A DNA stretch of 58,744 nucleotides from Hysterium pulicare CBS 123377 (Eukaryota > Ascomycota > Dothideomycetes > Hysteriales > Hysteriaceae), in contig AJFK01000751.1 of NCBI GenBank assembly GCA_000467715.1, forward strand, positions 1 through 58,744, in the 5' to 3' direction. Below are positions 45,641-55,652 of the stretch, in pieces. The translations under genes and the position numbers were made by a program. The first letter of the stretch is position 1, and each line of letters begins with the position of its first letter. The notes beneath the pieces were generated by a model. It was not told the DNA's origin. It was given only the letters and a program-made list of their open reading frames with translations, and did no database searches.

Positions 45641-46130
45641 GATAGGGATAGTTGCGCGATGTAATAGTACGTGGAATAGAGTTGTGAGGAGAAACTCGAT
45701 GAAATTTAGATTGAAGCAGGGAACTGAAAACATCCGAGAAGGAGCTGGATAGCATGTGAAGGTTTGCGTATGCTTCCTTACCGCATACAACGGACCTTAT
45801 TGGCGTACAAGTCCTACCTACAAGAATTCGTCCATATTCTAGACTACAGAGTGCAACGTTGGGTGGGGTAGATGCAGGCGCTGGGTGCCCAAATCTGCAG
45901 CCACAGCCGTTGCTGTGTAAGGGCTGGAATATGCCTGGTAATTCCTGACAGCAAAGAGGCCTCCCTAAAGGCCAACATGTGCGCTGTGAGGCCATTATAA
46001 CAGGTCTGACCAAGTGTGACAGTGAATGAAGTGAGGTGGTCGCCGGGTCGTAGATGGGCGCTAGTGTAGGCGAAGCGCAGCTAGTCCCAAACTGGGCACC
46101 CGCTTTATTAATTCAACTCTGAGTCGATCA
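45641..46130. promoter_or_regulatory. Shared divergent promoter of the UstYa-family and GNAT genes
   Basis: 490 bp between two head-to-head genes, which would allow joint control. No known regulator site is clear to me. Confidence 0.45.
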
Positions 46131-46999
46131 ATGCCTTCGCCATCTCACTTAACGACAGCCATGCCACTCTGGTCTGCAAACGGCGAGGCCAAGGCCACAA
46201 TGGAGCCACAGTACATTCTCAAGCAAGCCACGTCCCGAGAGGAGTTGGACGGTATCATGGACGTCATCTGGAAAGTTAACTACAACCCTTACGACGGCGT
46301 CGCTCAACTTTTCTTCCCGGTTCTGGGGTTTATGCCCGAGGACCGTGAGGCTGCTGTTGCCGAGTCGAAGAACCGTTACTGGGATATGCACCAAAAAGAC
46401 CCCTCCAGCAATTGGTTCTATGTCGAGGAAGTGTCAAGCGGAAAGCCCGTTGGTTGTGCCCAGTGGCAGATATTCGCTGCGAATCCTTTCGTCGATGGAC
46501 CACCGAAACTTGAGGCTCCATGGTGGCCGGAGAAGCAACACAAGGAGTTCTGTGAGCTCATCATCAACCAGATCTACAAAGCCCGAGCCAACTGGATGAC
46601 TCGACCTCATCTTGGTGAGTTCACACTATGTTTCAACATGTGACCACATGCGCTGACGCCTAGTTGTAAGCTCTCAACTGGATGGCCGTGCTGCCAGATC
46701 ACCGCCGTCATGGAATCGGCAACATACTAATGAAGTGGGGAACCGACAAAGCAGATGAACTTGGTTTCGAGGGCTGGATGGAGGCCTCGTCTATGGGAAA
46801 GCTGCTCTACGAGAAACATGGATTCCAAGTCCTTTTCAAAATGTCCTACGACACTATCAAGCCGGATCCAACCGATGAATGGCGTCGAATGGAGCATGAG
46901 CTCACCCCACCACCCTTTCACGTCATGTGGCGTCCGGTCAATGCCGCTTGGAAGGAAGCTAAGATGCCTTGGGAGCTCGGTCGTCATGACGCCAACTGA
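46131..46999 (+). CDS. GNAT-family N-acetyltransferase
   Basis: Exons 46131-46614 and 46671-46999 give 270 residues; a later ATG at 46201 (MEPQYILKQATSREELDGIM) is an alternative start. The acetyl-CoA motif A is LNWMAVLPDHRRHGIGNILM followed by KWGTDKADELG, with the RxxGIG core. The acceptor of the 56-bp intron (TTGTAAG) is not ideal, but joins HL to ALNWMAV in frame with the family. Fungal members of this kind are common and mostly unassigned; they acetylate small molecules or protein amines. Being divergent from the oxidase, it could belong to the putative peptide locus, but this is a guess from position only. Confidence 0.82.
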
Positions 47000-47752
47000 G
47001 CTACCTCATGGCTTCCGCGTCTACTCCACCTCTCATGAAAGAGACTTGTCTCAAATATGCGACCTCTTCATGTATTGCGATCATGAGAGTGAGTCTTCCA
47101 TCGTCAGCGCGGTTCTTGGCATTCAATTTCACTTACGTGCCACAGATGTACTGTGCTTTATGACCTGTCACGACAGGAGTCATCGGAGTTATACGGCATC
47201 GGAGGCTGTTGTGCTTTCCATCAAAGCTGAATATGCAGATGTAATTCAAGAATAGAAACTTCGAATGATGAACTCGACTTAGACGTGCCATGCAAGTCAA
47301 CATTATTGGGTGACATAGTTCATTTCTGCCCTTGAATCAGTCGTCCATGTCAAATTTTCTCTTCTGTCTTTACGAATTTTCACATACCGTGTTCTTCGTT
47401 CGCCGTTTTCTTTTCACTCTCAAGGATATCTCTTCCTCACCCCCAAAGCTTCTTCTTCACCATTTCACACCTCAAATACCACTTCATATCTACCGAAAGC
47501 TCATCACATCCATAACGAGCCCTAGCCTTTAACCACATGCACGTCTTCGATTTAGACCTTACGCAGTATCTCAAGCCAATGAGAAATCCCATCCGCAGGG
47601 AACGTCAATGAAGTTTATTCTCAAAGATAACGAGAGTATACCGCAACCCGGAGCCTCATCTTTCTAATACCAAAACATCTCCGCATCCAACTTTAACAAC
47701 ATATCAAAGCCGTCTCCTCAGCCTCCTTTCCTCCTGCCTCACATCATCAAGC
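47000..47752. other. 3' ends of converging genes
   Basis: 0.75 kb without a supported gene between two converging genes. Confidence 0.4.
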
Positions 47753-48838
47753 TCATCCAATCTCGCCCGCGCCAGCCTCATCTCCTCCTTGCCTCCTCGT
47801 CAAATCCACCCTCTGAACTTCACCACCATCCCCAACCCTCGTCCCTCTAATCCCATTCACCAACTCCCTCCACAAAACCTTCTCCTCATCCCACGCCAAA
47901 CACTCCCTCCGCCCCCCACCCAAACCCCCCACATCCAACCTCTCCCACTCCTCCCTCAACTCCCTAACCCAAGTCCTCTCCTCCTCCTCCCTCTCCCTCC
48001 TCTTCGCATTCTCCAAACTCTCCCTTCTCTTCTCATTCTCCAAACTCAACCGCAACCCCTCAGACCCCTTATACTCGACCGCCGCAGGCGGAAACCGCAT
48101 ATCGATCTCCCGGTCACAGATCGAGCATCCGTTTCTCTTCCCGCTGCCCTCGTGCTCTGGCTCCATGGCTATGAGACGGCGGCAGGTGGTGCAGAGGCGC
48201 CAGAAGCAGTCTTCTGGGGAGACTTGGTCGAGGGGTGGGAAGTGAGGATTGGGAGGGATGTCTTTCGCTTCGTATCCGTGTTCGCGTTCGGGGTGTGTGG
48301 TTGGGATCGCTTGGTAGTTATAGTCTGTGTTTGGGATCGCTTGGTAGTTATAGGTTGTGGTTGGGATCGTTGCATAGTCGTATTCTGCGGCTGGGAAATC
48401 TGGGAAATGGGGGTCGGTATGTAGAGGGGATGGCGGGTGGATCTGAAATTCTGGAATCCGGGTACGTGGTATCTCGGCGCCTGGCCGAATAGGTGCCGGT
48501 ACTCTCAACAACCCATCCCTCGTCATCAAGACTCCCGGTTGATACGATATAAGATGGTGCGTCCTTCTCGCTGCCGAGTCCCTGTCTGCGGCCTCACGTC
48601 TTTCTTCTCTCGACACGTATCGCCGCCGACTTCCCCCTCTCACTGGTCTAGGGATCCTGGAAGGTCGACTATGAAGAGCGTCGCGGCGGTAAGATTCGTA
48701 CTCGTAGATTTGGTGGGCGCGTTCGAAACGGCTCGGGTTCGGTGTATCCATGGTAGGGAGGGATGAGGTCCAGGCTGAGGGTATAGGTGGACGTCGGGGT
48801 GGTTGGCTAAGACTATGGAGGCGGCCTGGAAGAGACAT
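47753..48838 (-). CDS. Uncharacterised protein with YNYQAIP repeats and paired CxxC motifs
   Basis: A single exon of 361 residues. The first 120 residues are basic and Pro/Arg/Ser-rich (SRIPRPVRGGSRRRYVSREE). Residues about 150-185 hold three near repeats of YDYATIPTT/YNYQAIPNT, encoded by a 33-bp tandem repeat. The core CFWRLCTTCRRLIAM and NGCSICDREIDMRFPPAAVE could bind zinc through CxxC pairs. A charged coiled-coil follows (SLENEKRRESLENAKRRERE). No family is recognised. Coding is supported by the Cys pattern and long frame; the reverse frame is a codon-bias shadow. An alternative start is at MDTPNPSRF 30 codons in. Confidence 0.6.
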   Translation of the reverse strand: MSLPGRLHSLSQPPRRPPIPSAWTSSLPTMDTPNPSRFERAHQIYEYESYRRDALHSRPSRIPRPVRGGSRRRYVSREERREAADRDSAARRTHHLISYQPGVLMTRDGLLRVPAPIRPGAEIPRTRIPEFQIHPPSPLHTDPHFPDFPAAEYDYATIPTTTYNYQAIPNTDYNYQAIPTTHPEREHGYEAKDIPPNPHFPPLDQVSPEDCFWRLCTTCRRLIAMEPEHEGSGKRNGCSICDREIDMRFPPAAVEYKGSEGLRLSLENEKRRESLENAKRREREEEERTWVRELREEWERLDVGGLGGGRRECLAWDEEKVLWRELVNGIRGTRVGDGGEVQRVDLTRRQGGDEAGAGEIG

Positions 48839-50659
48839 GTTGGCGATGTCGGCCAGTGGGTGGTATGTACTTCTTCGGCTTGTTATAAGTCCTGGTTAAG
48901 TTTTCTGTCGGGATCTTCTTTTGTACTGTCTTGGTCGAGTGTGGATCCTGCGATGGAGAAGTGATGGATGGACTTGGTGAAATCTTGGCGGTGCTTTGAT
49001 TGCTGGGTGTTAGAAGTAGAAACTTGAATATGGTGGTCGGCTTTTCAGCTGAGTTGAGCGAGTGCTTTGATATCGTCACTGATAGCTGTCGTAGAGAATG
49101 GATCCCGTCTTCCGAAGTCTCAAGTTGCGGTTGAATGAATGATTGTTCCTCTTCCTAACGAGTGTTCCCGACCGTTCAGAGGCAGTGCCTCCATACGTAT
49201 ACGTGATGGTACATTCTATGGTAGAGATGAAATAAAATCTGACGATGGTATCTGTTGTTAGTGAGCGAGGGAACTTAACGATTGTAGATGATGTTTTGAG
49301 ATAAGTAAGAGGAACGGGAGAAGAAATATTAGCTAACGGCATGGCTCAGTCGAGTGCTAGGAAAGCGTGATGAGAGGTGAGTTGTTGGTGGAAGGGATTG
49401 CGGAGTGCTCAAGGGTATTGCGCGGTGGGAAAGAGCGGTGGAGATGTATGGGGCGAGAGAAGCGGAAGCCAGAGCATGAGACGCATGATGTATTAGGCTA
49501 CTTGTAAACTATCTCAAGATTCTGGAACTTCTTCCACACAGGTATAGCGATCTAACAAATAGACTACTTCGTCTAGGACACTAGTTTTCAATGACAGCCT
49601 CCCGAATCCCTCACCTCCCACTACTTTACCATCGCGCTCACATCTTCACACCTCCCTCACCCATCTAAAGTCCTATCTACCTTTTTAAAACCCTCCACAA
49701 ACATCGCCATACCATTCGTGCCAAATTACGACCTTCCCCACAGGTCGAACACTTGTACTTTAAGAGAACCCAATCATTCATACCACCTACCTAGATACTG
49801 CTGTTCGCATAGTTCGTCATCAAAGACCGCGACAAATATTTTCCAAGAATGCACGCATTATCAGGTGGAGGAGCAGGCGGAGGAGAAAGAGAAGGATTTG
49901 ACATAACCATATGATTGATTTCTGAAAAGAGCCGTCGTGGCATTTAACGACTTCTACAATGGATAATGTTGAGGGATGTATAGTGTAAATTCTAGTAAAG
50001 GCTAGAATGCCAATTTATATAGTCGTTGATGGTATCACGATACGTACCCGACAGAAGCGAATCAGACTTTTTAGCAAGTGTTGGCGGTTGGCAATTGAGT
50101 GTATGATATCTACGATAGACGAGGAACATGATACGTAACATGCACAGTTAATGCGCCTTGTCATTGCGCCAATACCCTCCGTCATCGGTTGATTTTTCTT
50201 AGAGACTGTATCCACGTCCACTCCACGAAGATGACTCGGCGTCTGTACAAGGCATCAAAGCAAGCTGCCCCCTTTAGGATGATCCAGAAAGTGGCTGAAA
50301 GAGTTTAACTTGTTATGGAGGGCCTACCCTAGAAGTTTGATTGTACTATGCACCATGACATCCATCGTGCCCGTAGCCTCGATATCCGATAAAAGCCAAG
50401 AAAGTTCCAGAAGCCGAGCTTGATTGGCGAAGTATAACAATAAGTCACAATGCGCCAGCTCAGCATCACACTCCAAAGCCGAGAAACAAGTAATCAAGTT
50501 ACTAACACCTTCCTAAAGGCTACCAGAGCCTCCACGTACCCACATCCGTGTCCGCATCTCCAGATATCCAAATATCCATCTTTAAACCACATCCCCTATA
50601 TACCCTTCTACATTCCCTACCCACCAGCCTACCAGAGACCCGCATTATCCACCAACACC
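48839..50659. other. 1.8-kb intergenic region
   Basis: The left part is the promoter of the 361-residue protein. Copy C of the dispersed repeat is at 50240-50305. Pyrimidine-rich runs near 49600-49720 resemble promoters but lead to no clear gene. Confidence 0.4.
50240..50305. repeat. Dispersed repeat, partial copy C
   Basis: The central part only: AAGGCATCAAAGCAAGCTG followed by CCTTTAGGATGATCCAGAAAG and GTGGC, matching the same order in copy B. The flanks do not match, so it is a fragment or a very old copy. Confidence 0.4.
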
Positions 50660-50860
50660 TCAAGCAAGCGGACAATTGAAGCACCAAACATGGCGACAGT
50701 TATAGCAAATCGACCCACAAAGTGACTCCATGAACTGCGTAGAACAGCCTTCGCATTTCCGCCACTGTGTCAGAGCGTAATTGACGTATTTTGGTGGATA
50801 GTCTGCGCTGTCGCAGCAGGATTTGGAGGTGTTGTGGTGGTGGTGGTGGTGGTCAGGCAT
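50660..50860 (-). CDS. Small His/Cys-rich protein, probable zinc-binding
   Basis: A 66-residue frame beginning MPDHHHHHHNTSKSCCDSAD and ending in a zinc-ribbon-like pattern: KCEGCSTQFMESLCGS then ICYNCRHVWCFNCPLA, so CxxC, C, CxxC, CxxC. Short Cys-paired proteins with a CxxC..C.xCxH.xCxxC layout are frequent in filamentous ascomycetes and uncharacterised. The promoter is good: CATATAAACCCTCCCTCC (TATA at about 50980-50971 on the minus strand) lies 111 nt before the ATG, followed by a CAACAACAGC leader. This TATA-to-ATG spacing equals that of the array units at 1-9700. The six-His run would bind metal. Confidence 0.6.
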   Translation of the reverse strand: MPDHHHHHHNTSKSCCDSADYPPKYVNYALTQWRKCEGCSTQFMESLCGSICYNCRHVWCFNCPLA

Positions 50861-50970
50861 TCTGAGTTTTGATAATCAGAAGCTGGTTTTGCTAGGTTTC
50901 AGTGTTCTTGATGGGGTGTTGATGGCGAAATGCTGTTGTTGGTAGAAGAAGGGTTGTGTAGTGGAGGGAG

Positions 50971-50980
50971 GGTTTATATG
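50971..50980 (-). promoter_or_regulatory. TATA box of the small His/Cys-rich gene
   Basis: CATATAAACC on the minus strand followed by CTCCCTCC, 111 nt before the ATG at 50860. It is nearly the same core promoter as in the 1-9700 array. Confidence 0.5.
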
Positions 50981-51587
50981 GCGCTTGAAGAGTGTATAAG
51001 CATGGTGAAGGCGTTCTAGAATGACCTGGTCGCATGGTAGAAGTTTGTCCGGGTAGTGGGACAGAACTGTGAAGGAGATACAGGTGCACAGAGAACTGGT
51101 AAGAATGAGAAGACGAAGATACCAAGAGGTGGATTTACGTCGTAGGTGAGTAAGTCATACATGGATATAGGTCAAGAGATACTAATAATCAGTGAACATA
51201 GAATGGTAGTCGAGTACGCGTTGGAGTGTAAGTTGACCGAAATTTGAAATATTGAAAAGACATTACGCTATATCTAGATATGCGGAAAAGTGACAAAATA
51301 TGGGAAGAGCGAAGATGATGAAAAGCTTAATATCAGAGGTCGCCGAACTCAAAACCTCGAAAAGAAAGTCGCTGAAAGCATATAAGACAGGTATTGTATA
51401 GATTTGAACTATCATTATGATGATAAGCAATGAAATATTAGAAAATCGATAAGGTATAAAACAAAATGAGAATTAAAACGAGAGTCCAAAATCATTGTCG
51501 GCCAGGAGGAGGGATATATATCGACAGGTGCTGGCAAACGGCGTGGCCAAACGGCGGAGCCAAACGTGAACCTAACCGGGTGACAGC
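50981..51587. other. Gap between small gene and HET-domain gene
   Basis: About 600 bp with A/T-rich stretches near 51240-51480; it holds upstream sequence of the small gene and the HET gene 3' end. No gene supported. Confidence 0.4.
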
Positions 51588-53609
51588 TCATTCAATTTCG
51601 ACAGGCCCAATCTCTTTCGCCATATCCGTACCCAGCAACTCTCCATGCATGAAACCATGGACATATACTTCTTCAACAAGAGTATACCTCTTTCCTTCCG
51701 GCTTCTTCCTCATGATGAAGGGAGTGTGCGCTCCCTGCAGCAGCCATACTTCATCTCCTTCTTTCAACGCCGTCGGACCTAAACCCACATACCCCTTCTC
51801 GGTCCGGAAAATCGCTCTCGTCGATGCTAGTAAGCTCACACTTAGATTATAGCTCATACCTTCCTGAAGAATATCTTTGAAACTACCGCCCGTAGCATAA
51901 TCAACTACTTCCTGTCTCGTTGGCAGGGCGAGATTATTGGGGAATCTTTCGCATAGGGTATCCAAGATATCCAGACATCGCGAAACGTTGGCGTTGGGTT
52001 TTGATGATGGCCAGAAAGTACCAGCTCCTAATATCGAAATGAAAAAAGCGCGGAAATTAGCCTCTAAGGATGGAGGAGCTGGAGATTGATAGCCTTTGGG
52101 AAGCGAACTCGGGTACTTGGTATCGCCGATGAAGGTTCTCCAAAGAGCTTCAACGCATGTCTGGCCCGTTGGCGCGTATATGGGGTCAAGCTTTTCGCAC
52201 AGCTCGAACCAGGGGACCAAATTGCCATAAAGGTCGGTAATGGGGGATACGGTGCCAACGACTCGGTCGAAGTTTACGCCTGAAACGGTAAGGACCGAGC
52301 CTGATATAGATCTGGGAAAGTCGTAGGGCTCCTGAAGGATCCCTGATGCGTCAAAGGCGTTTGAGTAAGTGATTTGCCCGCCTTGAGTACCTAGGTTGTA
52401 GTCTGGAACCCAGGAGGGAAGCTGATTGGCATAATCTGAGTCGTTTCTCTTCGCCATTTTCTGGGCTAAGATGGAAAGCGTTGGGAGGTTTAATAAAAGT
52501 TGGCTCGTGACTGACGTGTACACTCCGCTAATGCTTAGGGAATAGTCCGGTTCGATGGGAGTGCACATTTTTGCTGGAAGAACCCGTTTTGCAAATCCTA
52601 GCAACGAGTAAACCTTGTCGCGAGGATTGGACGCCCCTAAGGCGTACGTTTTATATGAGACGCCTTCCATAACGCGATACCAATACTGAGAAGGGTCCAA
52701 AGACCAGTAGTCAAGCTTGATGATCCTCAACAAGGCCTCCGAGTCCTTTATGATAGACTCGCGCAGCATGAATAGCGTCGCTTCTTCATTCTCATAGTCA
52801 GGCAACAGTTTGGAGAATAGTAACGATAGCCAGCCATTCCGCCACAAAAACTGACTGAGCTGTGTCATTCTCTCGAACGACAACTCGTGCGATCCGCACA
52901 GCACACGAACGGACCGAGCGAGTGCAAATTCTTGGCAAACCCATGCCCTTGTAAACCACCGCCGCCGGTCGTAGAACCGAAGGTAGGACGTCCAGAGCTC
53001 TTCCCAGCGGCTGAGAGGCATGTTGAAGCCAATTTCCTGCAAGTAATCCGGATTAAAAGGTTCTGCTCTGGTGTCCCTCTGGGAAATAAGCGTATTGAAA
53101 TGGTAATCATGTATCTCGAGAAAGTTGTCCACGTCTGTTGTGTCTTTTCCTAGCCATACGGTCACTTCTTTGGCACGAGAGTATATCTCTCCCATCATTG
53201 ACACCTGGGAACTCCGCTCCTCTAGGTCCGATTGGTTGATACAAATCGCATCGGCCCAGAGGTAACCCGTAAAGCCGGAGTTCGCCAATTGGGTGAGAGC
53301 ATCGAGTAAGTTTTCAGTGACAGTGATCTGAGCAAAATCACATTCAATGGTGACTGGTCGACCTGGAATGTCAACTCTCCTATCTTCGTCTTCTCCAATG
53401 ATGGCCGGACCCCAGGTGTAAGAGAGGGTGACGAAAGGCGGACAGTGGTCCAGATCGAAGGGCCTGAGGCGCATGGACCAAGTCCATGAGCTATCTCCTA
53501 CGCGGCCGGAAATGATTTGGAGTAGACGTATGAAGCGTCCCTCTGGAAGCGGGCGATGACGGTACCTTGGGGAGAGCGAGGAGCGCAGCGAAGGGCGACT
53601 GCTTGCCAT
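51588..53609 (-). CDS. HET-domain (heterokaryon incompatibility) protein
   Basis: A single exon of 673 residues. The three HET blocks are clear: FVTLSYTWGP (about residue 59), then NSGFTGYLWADAICINQSDL with RSSQVSMMGEIYSRAKEVTV, and RRRWFTRAWVCQEFALARSV. ASNPRDKVYSLLGFA and VEPDYS-like IEPDYSLS are the usual downstream marks of the family. The C-terminus carries GYVGLGPTALKEGDEVWLLQ and GAHTPFIMRK, a small beta domain often found in HET proteins. The family triggers incompatibility reactions or cell death when unlike hyphae fuse, though most copies are untested. The frame is intact with no stop or shift, and no NACHT/WD partner domain is attached. Confidence 0.92.
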   Translation of the reverse strand: MASSRPSLRSSLSPRYRHRPLPEGRFIRLLQIISGRVGDSSWTWSMRLRPFDLDHCPPFVTLSYTWGPAIIGEDEDRRVDIPGRPVTIECDFAQITVTENLLDALTQLANSGFTGYLWADAICINQSDLEERSSQVSMMGEIYSRAKEVTVWLGKDTTDVDNFLEIHDYHFNTLISQRDTRAEPFNPDYLQEIGFNMPLSRWEELWTSYLRFYDRRRWFTRAWVCQEFALARSVRVLCGSHELSFERMTQLSQFLWRNGWLSLLFSKLLPDYENEEATLFMLRESIIKDSEALLRIIKLDYWSLDPSQYWYRVMEGVSYKTYALGASNPRDKVYSLLGFAKRVLPAKMCTPIEPDYSLSISGVYTSVTSQLLLNLPTLSILAQKMAKRNDSDYANQLPSWVPDYNLGTQGGQITYSNAFDASGILQEPYDFPRSISGSVLTVSGVNFDRVVGTVSPITDLYGNLVPWFELCEKLDPIYAPTGQTCVEALWRTFIGDTKYPSSLPKGYQSPAPPSLEANFRAFFISILGAGTFWPSSKPNANVSRCLDILDTLCERFPNNLALPTRQEVVDYATGGSFKDILQEGMSYNLSVSLLASTRAIFRTEKGYVGLGPTALKEGDEVWLLQGAHTPFIMRKKPEGKRYTLVEEVYVHGFMHGELLGTDMAKEIGPVEIE

Positions 53610-54066
53610 AGTGATGGTTTGAACAGAACAAATTGCAACAACGTGAGAGGGGTCTTTCGCATGAGTCGCGACGAGAGTTAGACGACATGCTTAAGGGTGG
53701 ATGCTTGAGGTTGAGGGTTATATGAGCTTGACAGTTCAGTCCGTGGCGGAGGCTGAGGCCGCACCCTACTTGGCGGCTAACAACCTTCTGAGTTTAGCAC
53801 GTCGCCAAGCGCCTTAACTAAGAGGCGCAGCCCGTTGCTCTTGAGAATAGCGTTAGTGCCCAGGTGGAGTAAGACTTGCTATGCCCGCTGGCAGTCAGCA
53901 TCGCTATGTTTGCAGGAATCCATTCAGGTTGGGTGTCTGGGGCAGAAACTACGACCTGTGCTCTTTATATTCACAACCATATGAACTATACACAAGAAAA
54001 TAAGCCCGCTAGACGTAGATAGTGAATCAGGTAGCAATACCAAACCCCAAGCAGCACCTACTTAGC
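53610..54066. promoter_or_regulatory. Promoter of the HET-domain gene and 3' end of the nitronate monooxygenase gene
   Basis: 457 bp. A TATATGAGC word near 53719 may belong to the HET gene on the minus strand. No gene supported. Confidence 0.35.
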
Positions 54067-55302
54067 CTACAATCTAGGTTTCGACACAATGAAGGAATTG
54101 CCCTTTTGCATCCAAGAAACCGCATCCGAAACCATCTCGTCCACAATAGCCTTCGCACTTTTCTTCTCGTTGACAACTGCAGAGGCTTTGCCCATCAGGA
54201 ATGGGCGGGCATTGTCCATGGTGTCATCGTCGATATCGTCGCCGAGCTTCTCCAAATCATGCTCGACAGGAATGATACCCTTGCCTGTCAGCTCCTTGAT
54301 ATCGTTTTGTCTGTTCTCTTCCCAATTCTCGATGTAAGGGTTCTTTCGCACGCGAAGAGGGCGGCCAGTGAAAATGATAGTGCGAATATTGTCGTCAAAA
54401 CCAGCTGTGCGGACAGCCTCCTGATGTGCTTTCGGTGCGCCAGCCTCCTCGGAGAGAACGAATCGGGTCCCTATCCATACAGCGGAGGCACCAAACATAA
54501 GCGCGGCAGCGAGCGATTGGCCGTTGAACAAACCTCCAGCGGCTACGACTTGTATTTGTTCTCCTGTCATAGGGGACTTGTGTCCCTTCACGAGGTCCAC
54601 TACAGTGGGGATGAGAACAGTTGTGGGAATATCTCCGGTATGACCGCCACCCTCACCACCTTGTGCGCAGATCATATCAGCACCGATCTCAAGGCACTTC
54701 TTGACGTGCTTTGGGTGGCCAACCATATTCATGTATAGGATACCGGCTTTGTGGATACGTTCAACAACGGCTTTGGGCGGAACACCGACAGCGGAGACGA
54801 ATAGTGCCGCCTTGGAGTCAATGATGATTTCGACGAGTTCATTCAGTTTGCCCTTAGTATAATCAACACTGTGTCACAAGCAATAGTCAGCAATGGTTCG
54901 TCAGAGTAAGTAATCGTACAAAAAGCTGCAGTTGCCGAGGCAGTTGGCTGAGAGGGGTGGATTGCTTACTTTGTCTTGCGCGCGGTTCCGCCAACCTGAG
55001 GTAGGAGTAAATCAACACCAAAAGGTGCGTTCTTGTCTTTCAAATAGCCTTTCAACTCGGCGATTTGCTCTCTGAGCATGTCTGGAGTGTACCCGACGCC
55101 ACCGATGACACCGAGACCTCCGGCATTCGTGACGGCGGCAGCGAGCTTTGGGCCAGCCGCGACGTTCATGCCAGCCAGCATGACTGGATGCTGGATTTTC
55201 AATAGATCAGTGACCGTGGTACGGATTTGCTCTGAATGACGGTTAGCAGTTGCAGATTGGATTGCATGTGATTGCCGAAGACGACTTACGAGGTGATGCC
55301 AT
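54067..55302 (-). CDS. Nitronate monooxygenase (2-nitropropane dioxygenase family)
   Basis: Exons 55302-55290, 55231-54970 and 54868-54067 join in phase to 358 residues. The 13-nt first exon encodes MASP and joins QQIRTTVTDLLKIQHPVMLA. FMN-binding TIM-barrel signatures are GMNVAAGPKLAAAVTNAGGL, CAQGGEGGGHTGDIPT, VVAAGGLFNGQSLAAALMFG and ASAVWIGTRFVLSEEAG. The family oxidises alkyl nitronates (such as propionate 3-nitronate) to aldehyde or keto acid and nitrite, a detoxification step, in cytosol or mitochondria. Length matches the fungal family. It is head-to-head with the folate-synthesis gene, 350 bp apart. Confidence 0.9.
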
Positions 55303-55652
55303 GACGACGACGATGGTGGAGTGAAGTAGGGTGGAATATGAGAGGTGCAATAGATCCGGGGAAGAGATATCGGGTGTGGAGAAGACGAAGGGAGAACTGG
55401 GGGAGAGGTGTATTTAACGAAGAGGCGAGTGAGGAGTCTCTGACGGCTCTCAGGTGGATGCCGAAGCCGAGGCACAATCATCAGCAGCACGCCTGAGTCC
55501 GCATTTTAGCCTCCGAGGATTCGGAGTCGCTTACAATGCTGAATTAGGGGCTAGTCGTTTCTCCGTGTTTTTCCGACCTCCGATCTGGCGTCTGAGAACT
55601 TTCCTTCACCAACTGCTTACCATCGTCGCCTATCATTGCCCAAGAATGCTCG
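55303..55652. promoter_or_regulatory. Divergent promoter between nitronate monooxygenase and folate genes
   Basis: 350 bp between two ATGs that point apart. The minus-strand leader has CT/GTC-rich sequence. No specific operator recognised. Confidence 0.5.

Noticed and set aside
47789-48424. 211-codon + strand frame opposite the YNYQAIP gene
   Set aside because: Pro/Leu-rich start then Gly/Val/Trp repeats, the mirror of the repeat-coding minus strand; the minus frame has the Cys pattern.
54022-54738. 238-codon + strand frame opposite the nitronate monooxygenase
   Set aside because: Antisense of a clearly conserved exon.
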